Positions 1 through 8,697 of a stretch of 64,000 nucleotides of DNA are shown here, piece after piece. The notes under the pieces were generated by a model. That model made no database searches. It was not told the DNA's origin and was given only the letters and a program-made list of their open reading frames with translations. How positions within the stretch are numbered: position 1 is the stretch's first letter; every line of letters begins with the position of its first letter. This DNA is from an uncultured Peptoniphilus sp. (GTDB taxonomy: Bacteria > Bacillota > Clostridia > Tissierellales > Peptoniphilaceae), in assembly GCF_943913915.1 (NCBI RefSeq), contig NZ_CALUAA010000002.1, positions 1 through 64,000 of the forward strand, in the 5' to 3' direction. Both the position numbers and the translations under genes were made by a program.

Positions 1-2
1 TT

Positions 3-1355
3 CTGGCAGCGGCGGGGCTCACGGTCTTTTTCGCGGGGGTCGTCCATCGGGAGCGGAATTTCAGAGTCCATGTCATCGCCATGGCGGTAAATATTTTAAT
101 CAGCTACCTCTACACCTTCGTGGTATTTTTGGGGATCAGCCTTTTACTCGCAGGTGCCGATCTTCTCTTCGGTCTCGTCGTCTTTTCAGATGTACTGTTC
201 TATGTAGCAAGTGCGTGTTTCCTGCCCCTGATGGCTCTATTCTTCTTGGCGCGCATCGGTGACGGAAGCAGGGAAAAACACAAGGACGTCCTTTCCCTCA
301 TAGACAATGTGTTCGGGAATATTCTCGTGCCGGTGCTCTCGGCCTACGTTATTCTTCTATATCTTTACATCGTGAAGATCGTCGTTCTTCGGGAACTCCC
401 GACGACCAGTGTGGTCAATTTAATTCTTTGGCCTCTGGCTCTCGGCGTGCTCGTGCTCTTTGTCGTCGATCACGACAGGGAACACACGGCGATTTATTAC
501 TTCAGACGCTACATGCCGCCGGCATCACTGCCTCTTTTGGCACTTATGTACTACGCATGGTTTTTGCGGGTGAGCCAATACGGCATGACGGAAAGCCGCT
601 ACATGGTGTTCGCCATGGGCCTTTGGCTCACTTTCGCCATGATTCATTTTATGGTGGAGAAGCGGGAGATGCATATGGTACTCCCCATGACGCTCACCCT
701 TATTTTTCTCGTCGCCGTCTTCGGTGGGCCTGTGGGAGCGGAAAATATTTCCTTCCGCTCTCAAAAGGGAAGGCTCGATCTTCTTCTCATTGAAAACCAT
801 ATGCTCAAGGGAGGAAAGATCGTAGAGCCGAAGCAGATTTCAAAAGAGGACCGCATGGAGATTCAAAATATCGTAGATTATTTAAGACTAAATCACGATG
901 TCTCCGGCATTCCCTATTTTCAAGGGGCGAGCGACGACGTTATCGATAACGCATTGGGCGAGGCCGTAGACGGGGAAGATTTAAGCTTAAACTTTGAAGA
1001 GGATCGCGGCTTTGATATTGAGGGCTACGACCGAATGTACATGGTGGAGAGCTACAGCGACGGGGAGACCGAAAGAGAAGGGCTTCGCATCCGTCGCCAT
1101 AAGGGCGTTGTAGAGATTCTCTATCCGGGAAGCGAAGAGGCCGATCTTTCCGTCGACTTACAGGATCTTAGGGAAAAGATTCAGATTTTAAAGAGAGAAA
1201 AAGAAAACGTCGTTCCGGAGGATTTAATAATTACCGGGGAAAACAGCCTCTACCGCTGCAAGGTATCTTTCTATAAGACCGCCTTCATTTTAAACGAAGG
1301 AGCTATAGAATCCGGTGACGGCGTGGGCATCTTGATAATGCTCGAGAAGAAATAA
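3..1355 (+). CDS. DUF4153 family membrane protein (5' end outside window)
   Basis: The reading frame is open to the left edge (first full codon at 3, reading LAAAGLTVFFAG), so the true start lies outside the window; 450 residues are visible. The first half is strongly hydrophobic with about six to seven membrane segments, including the stretch LVPVLSAYVILLYLYIVKIV followed by a conserved-looking RELP turn and an LxLWP segment, a pattern I associate with the DUF4153 family. The last ~200 residues are soluble and charged, with no motif I recognise. Function is unknown. It is 9 bp upstream of the GDT1-like gene and probably shares its transcript. Family call is from pattern memory, not from a search. 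Confidence 0.7.
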   Translation: MAAAGLTVFFAGVVHRERNFRVHVIAMAVNILISYLYTFVVFLGISLLLAGADLLFGLVVFSDVLFYVASACFLPLMALFFLARIGDGSREKHKDVLSLIDNVFGNILVPVLSAYVILLYLYIVKIVVLRELPTTSVVNLILWPLALGVLVLFVVDHDREHTAIYYFRRYMPPASLPLLALMYYAWFLRVSQYGMTESRYMVFAMGLWLTFAMIHFMVEKREMHMVLPMTLTLIFLVAVFGGPVGAENISFRSQKGRLDLLLIENHMLKGGKIVEPKQISKEDRMEIQNIVDYLRLNHDVSGIPYFQGASDDVIDNALGEAVDGEDLSLNFEEDRGFDIEGYDRMYMVESYSDGETEREGLRIRRHKGVVEILYPGSEEADLSVDLQDLREKIQILKREKENVVPEDLIITGENSLYRCKVSFYKTAFILNEGAIESGDGVGILIMLEKK

Positions 1356-1364
1356 GGAAGGATT

Positions 1365-2252
1365 TTGGGAAGGAATTTTGGTTTGCGGGAATTTTTAGAA
1401 GCTTTTGTCATGGTGTTTATCGGCGAAATGGGGGACAAATCTCAGTTTTTGGCTCTGGCTTTCGCCACTCAATACCCTATGAGGACCGTGCTTTCCGGGG
1501 TTAGTTTGGGTATCGCCCTCAATCACGGACTGGCTATTTTGGCGGCTATGTTGATCGCCGGCATTTTTAAGGATGTGGGCTTTTTACAAATTGTGGCGGG
1601 AATTTTGTTTCTGTTTTTCGGCCTCTCCGCCCTTTCCATTGATTACGAAGAAGAGGAAGAAGAGGTAAAGGAATCGAAATTCGGGCCGGTGGCTACCATC
1701 GCCTTCGCCTTCTTCATCGGCGAGCTCGGCGACAAGACCCAACTTATGGCCATGACCCTCGCCATGAGCAGCCCCAATCCCCTTCCCATCTTTTTCGCCA
1801 CCGTATCCTCCATGATCGTCGTTTCCTCTATCGGCATCGTGGTCGGCAAATATGTAGGGAAGAAAATTCCGAAAGTGGTCATCAGCTACCTCGCCGCAGC
1901 TCTCTTTTTATTCTTCGGCGTGAGCAAACTTTACGGCGCTCTGGATCCGGGATTTTTACAACCTGTATGGATTATTCTGTTCGCTCTGATCCTTGGCATC
2001 GCCGTTTTATATATTCTCATTCAAAACGGAAAGCGGCGCAAAAAACGGGATTCACGCTATCTCTTGGAAGCTTACCGAAAGATGAAGAACTGCTCCACAG
2101 AAGAGGAGGAGCGGGAAATTGCCGAGGAAATCGAGCGCATCGGCGTCAAGTATTTCGGGGAAGATATTCCCTTTGTGGGGAGTATCGTCAAGCATGTGGA
2201 GCAACTTCATGGCGTGGATCCGGAAATTTACGACGATATTAAAAAACTTTAG
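1365..2252 (+). CDS. GDT1/TMEM165 (UPF0016) family cation transporter
   Basis: Predicted inner-membrane cation (Mn2+/Ca2+)/H+ exchanger of the GDT1 family. The family's duplicated signature is plain: EMGDKSQ near residue 21 and ELGDKTQ near residue 121, each in a hydrophobic helix, giving two homologous halves of about three helices joined by an acidic linker (EEEEEEVKES). The ~80-residue cytoplasmic C-terminal extension rich in R/K/E is longer than in minimal members. The start is uncertain: TTG at 1365 follows GGAAGG at 1356, while a second in-frame TTG at 1383 sits after GGGAAGG at 1368-1374 and would remove six residues. Metal specificity cannot be read from sequence. Confidence 0.85.
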   Translation: MGRNFGLREFLEAFVMVFIGEMGDKSQFLALAFATQYPMRTVLSGVSLGIALNHGLAILAAMLIAGIFKDVGFLQIVAGILFLFFGLSALSIDYEEEEEEVKESKFGPVATIAFAFFIGELGDKTQLMAMTLAMSSPNPLPIFFATVSSMIVVSSIGIVVGKYVGKKIPKVVISYLAAALFLFFGVSKLYGALDPGFLQPVWIILFALILGIAVLYILIQNGKRRKKRDSRYLLEAYRKMKNCSTEEEEREIAEEIERIGVKYFGEDIPFVGSIVKHVEQLHGVDPEIYDDIKKL

Positions 2253-2264
2253 AGAGGTGAGGCT

Positions 2265-2933
2265 ATGGGACGCGATTATATGCCGAAGAGTAAGAAAACC
2301 ATTTATCAGGAAAAGGGAATCTTCGCCTTCAGTATGGATTCCGTACTCCTAGCCGCCTACGGAAAGGCGAAAGGGGATATGCTGGATTTGGGATGCGGCA
2401 GCGGTTTTTTGGCCATGGCGGCCTACGACGAGGCGAAGTCCGTGACGGCGATAGATATAGAGCCGAGAGCCGTGGAGCTCTTGGAAAAAAGCGCCGGGGA
2501 AAACGGCATGTCCATGGAGATTCGCTGCGGGGATTTCAGAACCTTGGATCTCGGAACATACGACACGATCTGGACCAATCCCCCTTTCTACAAATCCTCT
2601 CTGCAAAATAAAAATTCCGCTGTGGCCCGGGCGAAGCATCTCGCAGAGGATATGCACTGGTTTTACGAAGCGTCGAAACTGTTAAAGCCCAAGGGTGTCC
2701 TTTATGCCGTCGTGGATGTGGCCCATTTCGGGGATATTCTCATCGATTTAAAAGAGGGGAATATGACCATAACCCATCTCCGACCGGTCTATTGGCGAGA
2801 AGGGGAAGAGGCGCGCCGGATATTATTTACGGCAATCAAGGGAGGGGGAAGCTTTTTACATATGGCGCCCCCTCTTTACATATATGACGGAAGAGATTAC
2901 ACCGAGGAGGTAGCAGGTTATTATGGCAGGTAA
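2265..2933 (+). CDS. trmN6: tRNA1(Val) A37 N6-methyltransferase-like (TrmN6/YfiC)
   Basis: SAM-dependent N6-adenine methyltransferase, probably modifying a tRNA adenosine. It has motif I DLGCGSGFLAMAA (about residues 43-55), an acidic ribose-binding residue in AIDIEPRA, and the catalytic NPPF motif (TNPPFYKSS, about residue 104) typical of N6-adenine methylases. Length 222 fits the YfiC family. The N-terminal GIFAFSMDSVLLA matches the family's usual 'F..DS.LLA' entry. ATG follows GAGAGGTGA. Its last 11 bases overlap the rsmI start, a pairing common in Bacillota. The exact tRNA target is inferred from the family. Confidence 0.85.
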   Translation: MGRDYMPKSKKTIYQEKGIFAFSMDSVLLAAYGKAKGDMLDLGCGSGFLAMAAYDEAKSVTAIDIEPRAVELLEKSAGENGMSMEIRCGDFRTLDLGTYDTIWTNPPFYKSSLQNKNSAVARAKHLAEDMHWFYEASKLLKPKGVLYAVVDVAHFGDILIDLKEGNMTITHLRPVYWREGEEARRILFTAIKGGGSFLHMAPPLYIYDGRDYTEEVAGYYGR

Positions 2934-3738
2934 GGTTTATTTTTGCCCGACGCCCATCGGCAATTTAGAAGATATTACCCTCAGAGCGCTCAGGGTGATG
3001 AAGGAAGCGGACTTGATTTTGGCGGAAGATACCCGCCATTCCATGCCCCTTTTAAAACACTACGACATCCACACCCCTTTGGAGAGTTATCATAAATTTA
3101 ATGAAGAGGAAAAAATCGATGGCATTCTAAAGAGGCTGGACGAGGGGAAGGACATCGCCCTTATAAGCGATGCAGGTATGCCCGGCGTGTCCGACCCGGG
3201 GGCGGTACTTCTTTCGGCCCTCTTAAAAGAGGGGAGACCCTTCGAGGTCTTACCCGGCCCTTCCGCCCATGTATGCGCCTCGGTGATCGCAGGGCTCGAT
3301 GAGGGGCGCTACCTCTTCTGGGGATTTTTGCCCCAAAAACACGGCGCCCGCGTGAAGGTTTTAAAAGAGCTTGAAGATATTCCCGTGCCTGTGATTTTTT
3401 ACGAGGCACCTCACAGAATTCAGCGCTTTGCAGAAGATGTCCTTTCAGCGCTCGGCAATCGCCCCTTAATTTTCGTGCGGGAGATCTCCAAAATGTATGA
3501 GGAGCGGGTGGAGACCACGGCGGCGGATTTTCTGCAAAATATGGAGGATTTTACCATTAAGGGAGAATTTGCCGTCGTGCTTATGCCCGGGGAAGATGAA
3601 GAAGAGGAAATCGACATCGCCGCGGCTCTGAGGGAGCGAATGGATGAGGGCGAAAGCCCCTCCAAGGCCGTAAAGAGCGTGGCAAAGGCGTTGAATCTTC
3701 CGAAGAATTTAGTGTATAAGGAGAGTTTAAAGCTTTGA
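2923..3738 (+). CDS. rsmI: 16S rRNA (cytidine1402-2'-O)-methyltransferase RsmI
   Basis: Tetrapyrrole-methylase-fold enzyme that 2'-O-methylates C1402 in the decoding centre of 16S rRNA. Signature segments are at the N-terminus: CPTPIGNLEDITLRALRVM and LAEDTRHS, followed by SDAGMPGVSDPG (about residue 85) and LPGPSAHVCA. Length 271 is normal. The C-terminal ~50 residues are charged and more variable, as in the family. It overlaps the upstream methyltransferase by 11 bp and the downstream nurA by 4 bp, so the block is almost certainly co-transcribed. Confidence 0.95.
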   Translation: MAGKVYFCPTPIGNLEDITLRALRVMKEADLILAEDTRHSMPLLKHYDIHTPLESYHKFNEEEKIDGILKRLDEGKDIALISDAGMPGVSDPGAVLLSALLKEGRPFEVLPGPSAHVCASVIAGLDEGRYLFWGFLPQKHGARVKVLKELEDIPVPVIFYEAPHRIQRFAEDVLSALGNRPLIFVREISKMYEERVETTAADFLQNMEDFTIKGEFAVVLMPGEDEEEEIDIAAALRERMDEGESPSKAVKSVAKALNLPKNLVYKESLKL

Positions 3739-4691
3739 ATCGAGAGGATCTTTACGAATTTCAAACCCAGATGCGTGCTTTAAACCGCGCCCTGAAAGAA
3801 AAATACGATCCCCTTTTCTCCATGTCGAAGAAGGATTTTAAGGGGAGCCTGACAGAGGAAATCGGAAGCTTATTTCATCTGGATCCCCTAAGCGAGGGGG
3901 AACTGAAAAACATGGGTACGGTGGCCGGGGTAGACGGCTCCGTCACAAGAAGCGGTGGCGCTTACCCCCATTACATCGAACTCTTTCAGGGTCTGGCGCT
4001 GAGCCTTAAAGGGGAGGAAAAGCGCGTGCGACGGGTCTATACCCCGGTGCTTACAGAAGACGATGCCATGAGCGCCGAAAAGATTCACGACCGCTATTTG
4101 GCAGAGGTGGAGCTGGAGGCGGCCATCGGTATTCTCGAAGAGAGCCGGGTGGATGTGATCATTATGGACGGGGGACTTCTCCGCTATAAGATCAACTCCC
4201 GAGAAAAGTGGGAGGAGCTGAGGGGCCGCTGTATCTCGGAAAAGGTGCTTCTCGTCGGCGCCATCAAAGACATTAAGACCCGGGACATTGCTGAGCGCAT
4301 GGGAAAGGCCCGGGCCTTTTACGACAGGGAAATTTTAGCCGGTAAGCTGGATCGTGGGGATCTTCTACTTCTTGCAGAGCGTCCCAAGGAAGAGGCCGGT
4401 GAAATGAGCAAAGAGGCGGCCGGCCTTACGAGCGGATTTTACCGGCCTACGGACCACTGGGAAGTGGTGGGTCTCGATGTCCTTGAGGAGCAAAAAGATT
4501 ATCTTCTGACCCTCGCCCGGCTCCTCTACACTCTGACGCCGAGAAAAGGGCGGGGCGTGCCCTTTTGGATCGACGTGGTGGATAAAAGAGTGAAAGTATC
4601 GCCGACAGATCTTAAGCTCTTAATGGAAGAGAGCATGGATCGAGACATGATGGAACGGTTTTTCGTATCGGAAAGAGATCGGAGAGTGTAG
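3735..4691 (+). CDS. nurA: NurA-type 5'-3' nuclease domain protein
   Basis: NurA-family nuclease, partner of the HerA translocase encoded directly downstream. The conserved Mn-binding aspartate motif is seen as VAGVDGSVTRSG (Asp67), followed by a second acidic site in VIIMDGGLL and a C-terminal FWIDVVDKR. The 318-residue length suits NurA. It starts at TTG 3735 inside the rsmI stop (TTGA overlap) after AAGGAGAG, and its stop is one base from the herA ATG. In characterised archaeal systems HerA-NurA resects DNA ends with Mre11-Rad50; the role in Bacillota is inferred. Confidence 0.8.
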   Translation: MNREDLYEFQTQMRALNRALKEKYDPLFSMSKKDFKGSLTEEIGSLFHLDPLSEGELKNMGTVAGVDGSVTRSGGAYPHYIELFQGLALSLKGEEKRVRRVYTPVLTEDDAMSAEKIHDRYLAEVELEAAIGILEESRVDVIIMDGGLLRYKINSREKWEELRGRCISEKVLLVGAIKDIKTRDIAERMGKARAFYDREILAGKLDRGDLLLLAERPKEEAGEMSKEAAGLTSGFYRPTDHWEVVGLDVLEEQKDYLLTLARLLYTLTPRKGRGVPFWIDVVDKRVKVSPTDLKLLMEESMDRDMMERFFVSERDRRV

Positions 4692-6524
4692 ATGCAAATT
4701 AAAGTATTAGGCTTAACCAATCCCCGTGAGGTTACAGTCGGGAGTCGAGATCATAATTTCCGCGTGGCGGAGTTTATTATGATCGACGATCCGGTACAGG
4801 GGAAGATTTTAGGGGAAGTGGTGGAGTCCGAGACCTATAACCGCTTTATCCCCATGGACATCGGAGGCGATTTCGTCGACGACGATGTGTTGGTCTCCCT
4901 AAAACAATTAGGCTACGACATTCACAACGAAACTATTTACATTGCAAAGGTTCGCTTCCTAAGAGAAACCAACGAGCCGCCTCTAACGGGAAGCGATGGT
5001 AGAGCTCCGAAGTTTTCAGAAATTCGCCATATTCTCGTGCCTACGGAGCCGAAAGACGGCCTCGTTCTCGGGAGTATTCGGAACACTGAGTATCTTTACG
5101 ATGAAATGGAAGATCATCTGAAAAACCTTTACGATCTATATGAAGAGGGAGCGTCCCATCCGCAACAAGACGTACCCTATGTGCTGGATCTTCGCGCTAT
5201 GCATCAATACCCCCATATCGGCATTTTCGGCGGCAGCGGCAGCGGGAAATCTTTCGGTATGCGGGTGATTTTAGAAGAGCTTATGGAACAGAAGATTCCG
5301 GGGGTTATTTTAGACCCCCACTACGAAATGGATTTTACAGAGCCTGCTCAAGGGGGCAAGAGCTACGAAAAGAGCCATCGACGCTTTCAAATCGGAAGTG
5401 ATGTGGGCATTCGCTTTGAAGATATGTCAAGTGGCGATCTGAAAAATATTTTAGATGCGAAATCCGATCTTTCCGAGGCCATGAAGGGCACGGTGGATTT
5501 ATTATTCCAAAAGGGAAATAATTTCAAAGGCTTTAAAGGCCGCATCGAGGATTTAATCGCAGGACATGAAATCGGCGGCATCGAAAAGATCCGTGAAATG
5601 ACCATGGAGGCGGGGCCTAAACAAAAGGAATGGCAGCGCATCCAAAAGATCTTTGAACGTTTTGGACGCTCCACAAATATTTCGTCCCTGAAGGGGATTT
5701 TGTGGCGAGTCAACAGCTTGGAGCGCGACGGCCTCTTCCAAGGGGATTCGACCCCTGTTGAGGAGACGATCTTCCAGGGAAAGATCGCCGTCATTCAAGG
5801 CTCGGTTAAGACCATTCAAATGTATGCCACCTACCTCATTCGCAATCTCTACAAAAAACGCAGAGAGTATAAAGACGATCAGCTCCTGCGTCCGGGAAGC
5901 GGCGAATACTTTCCGCCCTTTTTCGTCATTACCGATGAGTCCCACACCTTTGCGCCTAAGGGGATTCCCTCCCCGTCGAAGTCCGTGATCCGTGAAATCG
6001 CACAGGAAGGTCGGAAGTACGGCGTGTTTTTAATTCTCGCCACCCAACGGCCCACCCTCTTAGACGATACGGTCACCGCCCAGCTCAACTGCAAGATGAT
6101 TTACAGAACCGTAAGGGCCCAGGACATCGACACCATTCGGGACGAGACGGATATCAGCAAAGAGGAATCGGCGCGGCTGCCTTATCTTCAAACGGGAGAT
6201 GTATTTATTTCATCGTCTCATTTGGGACGCACGACCTTTGCGAGAATTCGCATGGCGCGCACCACATCGCCTCATACGGAAAACCCCTTCGACGAGCTTT
6301 TGAAGAATCGAGGGAAGGATCTCGAGAATCTCCTCACCGCCGTCGGTGAATTTCTTCCCATGTCCGCATCGGCCAATGTGCTCGCCGTGCTTACGGAGCT
6401 GGACAAAAAAGGCTTCAGCTACACGAGGGAAAGTCTGCTTTCGGCACTGGATGATCTCGTAGATGAGGGTAAGCTTCAAAAGACGGAAGATTTCTTAGGC
6501 AACAGCCGATACGACAGAGCATAA
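4692..6524 (+). CDS. herA: HerA-like DNA translocase ATPase
   Basis: Hexameric FtsK/HerA-superfamily ATPase. The N-terminal ~130 residues resemble a HAS-barrel. Walker A is GGSGSGKS at residues 180-187, Walker B is VITDESH with Asp415-Glu416, and the sensor/arginine-finger region includes ATQRPTLLDD and NCKMIYRTV. The 610-residue length is within the family range. It is immediately downstream of nurA, so the two products likely act as a complex on DNA ends. The C-terminal ~90 residues (after TSPHTENPFDELL) are helical and have no motif I know. A rho-independent terminator follows. Confidence 0.85.
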   Translation: MQIKVLGLTNPREVTVGSRDHNFRVAEFIMIDDPVQGKILGEVVESETYNRFIPMDIGGDFVDDDVLVSLKQLGYDIHNETIYIAKVRFLRETNEPPLTGSDGRAPKFSEIRHILVPTEPKDGLVLGSIRNTEYLYDEMEDHLKNLYDLYEEGASHPQQDVPYVLDLRAMHQYPHIGIFGGSGSGKSFGMRVILEELMEQKIPGVILDPHYEMDFTEPAQGGKSYEKSHRRFQIGSDVGIRFEDMSSGDLKNILDAKSDLSEAMKGTVDLLFQKGNNFKGFKGRIEDLIAGHEIGGIEKIREMTMEAGPKQKEWQRIQKIFERFGRSTNISSLKGILWRVNSLERDGLFQGDSTPVEETIFQGKIAVIQGSVKTIQMYATYLIRNLYKKRREYKDDQLLRPGSGEYFPPFFVITDESHTFAPKGIPSPSKSVIREIAQEGRKYGVFLILATQRPTLLDDTVTAQLNCKMIYRTVRAQDIDTIRDETDISKEESARLPYLQTGDVFISSSHLGRTTFARIRMARTTSPHTENPFDELLKNRGKDLENLLTAVGEFLPMSASANVLAVLTELDKKGFSYTRESLLSALDDLVDEGKLQKTEDFLGNSRYDRA

Positions 6525-6528
6525 AATT

Positions 6529-6562
6529 AAAAGCATTCGGCTCACAGGTCGAATGCTTTTTC
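6529..6562 (+). terminator. Rho-independent terminator or attenuator between herA and pnuC
   Basis: AAAAGCATTCG pairs with CGAATGCTTTTT across a 10-nt loop, giving an 11-bp stem ending in a T run. It lies only about 10 bp before the pnuC start codon, which leaves no room for a pnuC promoter after it. Confidence 0.8.
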
Positions 6563-6572
6563 GGAGTTTTAA

Positions 6573-7256
6573 ATGATAAATTATTTTACAAAAGAAGAAA
6601 AAGTACTTTGGACAGTATCATCACTTGCCATTATAATCTCATTTGCGTGGGGCGGCGGCGCTATGTTGACGCTCATCGCCTCCCTTATCGGCATTACCGC
6701 GATTTTATTCGACGCCAAGGGCAATCCCTTCGGCCAGATTTTAATGGTGATCTTCAGTCTGATCTATGGAGTGATTGCTTACAGCTTCGCCTATTACGGC
6801 GAGATGATCACCTATTTGGGCATGACCATGCCTATGGCGGTTCTGGCTTTTATCGCCTGGATGAGCCACCCCTACAAAGGAGATAAGAGCGAAGTGGAAG
6901 TAGCGACGATGACAAAAAGAGAATATAGGACCATGGTAGTGATGGCTGCGGCGGTCACCCTTATCTTTTACTTTATTCTCTGCTATTTCGGCACGGCCAA
7001 TCTTTACCCGAGTACCCTTTCGGTAACGACAAGCTTTATCGCTGTCTACCTGACCTACAAGAGGAGCCACTATTTTTCCCTAGCCTATGCTGCAAACGAT
7101 GTGATCCTTATTATGCTCTGGATCTTCGCTGCCTTGGAGGATGTGCGCTACGTATCGGTGGCGGTGTGTTTTGTAGCTTTTTTGGCCAATGATCTCTATG
7201 CCTATTATTGTTGGCGCCGTATGGGCGAAAGACAACGCATGGAAATTTTAGAATAA
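6573..7256 (+). CDS. pnuC: Nicotinamide riboside transporter PnuC
   Basis: Membrane carrier for nicotinamide riboside or a related vitamin. It has about seven hydrophobic segments, the substrate-site-like LFDAKGNPFGQILMVIFSLIYG near residue 45, and a C-terminal YFSLAYAANDVILIMLW and NDLYAYYCWRRM typical of PnuC. Length 227 is standard. ATG follows CGGAG. Specificity (NR, thiamine or riboflavin relatives) is not certain from sequence alone. It sits after a hairpin terminator and is followed by another shared with convergent ldh. Confidence 0.85.
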   Translation: MINYFTKEEKVLWTVSSLAIIISFAWGGGAMLTLIASLIGITAILFDAKGNPFGQILMVIFSLIYGVIAYSFAYYGEMITYLGMTMPMAVLAFIAWMSHPYKGDKSEVEVATMTKREYRTMVVMAAAVTLIFYFILCYFGTANLYPSTLSVTTSFIAVYLTYKRSHYFSLAYAANDVILIMLWIFAALEDVRYVSVAVCFVAFLANDLYAYYCWRRMGERQRMEILE

Positions 7257-7263
7257 TACGTAA

Positions 7264-7297
7264 TAAAAAAACGCTCGGTGGCATCGAGCGTTTTTTC
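7264..7297. terminator. Bidirectional terminator between pnuC and ldh
   Basis: Stem ACGCTCG/CGAGCGT (7271-7291), flanked by an A run on the left and a T run on the right, so it can serve both convergent genes. Confidence 0.85.
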
Positions 7298-7330
7298 TGT
7301 TAAAGAGAATTTTTAATGAGCCGGAGCTTC

Positions 7331-8296
7331 TTAGAAACCTAAGCGAGCCATACCTTCGTCTTGAACTTCCTTGACGGCCTTGTAAGAAATTTGCATTTTT
7401 TCTTTCTCTTCGTCGTTCAAGGGAACTTCGATAATCTTTTCAATACCGTTACGGCTCAAGACACAGGGTGTGCCGAGGTAGATATCTTCACATCCGTATT
7501 CGCCTTCCATGTAAGCACCTAAGGTGATAATGGAGTGAGAATCTTCGATGATGATGCGGCAGATCTTAGCGAGAACGGTAGCGACTCCGTAGTAGGTAGC
7601 ACCCTTGGTTTCGATAATGCGGTATGCCTTGTCGCGAACGTCTGTGTAGATTTTTTCCTTAGCAGCATCTATATCGTCGGTTTTTTCTTTTAACCAGTGA
7701 TCGATGTGGCGACCGCCGATGGATGCGTTGGACCATACGGGGAAGGAGGTGTCGCCGTGTTCGCCCATGATAGTAGCGTAAACGTCGCGGGCGTCGAGGT
7801 CTAAGTAGCGAGCGATTTCGTCGCTGAAACGAGCGGAGTCTAAAGAGGTACCGGAAGAGATAACTCGTTCTTTCGGGAAGCCGGAAATCTTTAAGACAGC
7901 GTAAGTTAAAATATCTACCGGATTAGCGGCTACGAGGAAGATACCGTTGAAGCCGGAGTCCATGATTTGTTCTACGACATCCTTTACGATGGCGAGGTTT
8001 TTGTGAACCAAGTCGAGACGGCTTTCGCCCGGTTTTTGGGGAGCGCCCGCTGTAAGAACGATAATGTCGGCGTCACTGCAATCGGAATATTCTGCAGCGT
8101 AGATGCGTTTTGCCGAGTTGTAGGTCAGTGCGGCGGTTAAGTCCATGGCGTCGCCACGAGCCTTGTTGCTGTTCACGTCGATGATACCAAGTTCGCGGCC
8201 GAGACCTTTAAGGGTCATGGCGTAAGCGAAAGAGGATCCGACGGAGCCGTCACCTACAAGAATAATTTTAGCGTTCGGGTTTTGAATCATAGTCAT
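7331..8296 (-). CDS. ldh: L-lactate dehydrogenase
   Basis: NAD-dependent L-lactate dehydrogenase, reducing pyruvate to lactate to regenerate NAD+. Seen: Rossmann motif VGDGSVGSSFA, coenzyme Asp in GIIDVNSNKA, substrate-binding arginines in KPGESRLDLV, VAANPVDILTY, GTSLDSARF and the catalytic histidine loop GEHGDTSF. The 321-residue length is normal. The start at 8296 has AGGAGG nine bases upstream. A second in-frame ATG two codons later is possible. A TATAAT-like box on this strand is at 8340-8345. It is single-gene and divergent from the acyl-CoA dehydrogenase fusion. Confidence 0.95.
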   Translation of the reverse strand: MTMIQNPNAKIILVGDGSVGSSFAYAMTLKGLGRELGIIDVNSNKARGDAMDLTAALTYNSAKRIYAAEYSDCSDADIIVLTAGAPQKPGESRLDLVHKNLAIVKDVVEQIMDSGFNGIFLVAANPVDILTYAVLKISGFPKERVISSGTSLDSARFSDEIARYLDLDARDVYATIMGEHGDTSFPVWSNASIGGRHIDHWLKEKTDDIDAAKEKIYTDVRDKAYRIIETKGATYYGVATVLAKICRIIIEDSHSIITLGAYMEGEYGCEDIYLGTPCVLSRNGIEKIIEVPLNDEEKEKMQISYKAVKEVQDEGMARLGF

Positions 8297-8670
8297 TGTT
8301 CATTACCTCCTATTTAGTAAGCAAGTCTATTTCATAACGATTATAGACTGAAACGGCGGAAAAGGAAAGCGAAAAAGCGAAAAATATCCGATTTAACAGA
8401 AAAATATAACGTCGACAAAATTAAAAACAGAAAGATTGAAAGCATAATGTATTTTATGAGATTAAAGAAAGTATAATGAGCACGAAAACAGGAGAGCGAA
8501 GTAGGTTTTTTACGTCCCGGAGAACGAGTTCTTAAAAAGAAGGGCATTAAACGGAAGCTCGGGAATAAAATCTTTAAATTTTGAAAAAAGCGAATTCTTT
8601 TAAATCTCAAAGTGAAAAAACGAATGGATTAAATTAATCTGCCCTTACTGCAAAAAAACTTTTTGAAATA

Positions 8671-8685
8671 TTGTGTAATTCACAA
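8671..8685. promoter_or_regulatory. Palindromic candidate operator in the ldh/acyl-CoA dehydrogenase intergenic region
   Basis: TTGTG-TAATT-CACAA is a perfect inverted repeat of 5-bp arms. It is nested in a broader imperfect one (CTTTTTGAA at 8659-8667 against TTCACAAAG at 8679-8687, 8 of 9 paired). It resembles, but is 3 bp shorter than, a Rex or CRP/FNR-type site. The binding factor is unknown. Confidence 0.45.
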
Positions 8686-8697
8686 AGGAAGGGGTAA

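Noticed and set aside
3735..6524. HerA-NurA as part of an anti-phage system
   Set aside because: The neighbours are rRNA/tRNA methyltransferases and a vitamin transporter; no effector such as SIR2 or DUF4297 is nearby.
6529..6572. NAD+-II (pnuC-type) riboswitch before pnuC
   Set aside because: Only a simple hairpin with a T run is visible; the space is too short and no conserved riboswitch core was recognised.
8341..8610. Open minus-strand frame of 89 codons upstream of ldh
   Set aside because: No ribosome site, F/R/L-rich composition without protein-like pattern, and it covers the ldh promoter.
8671..8685. Classical Rex operator
   Set aside because: Rex sites have TTGTG and CACAA separated by 8 bp; here the gap is 5 bp. 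Kept only as an unassigned palindrome.
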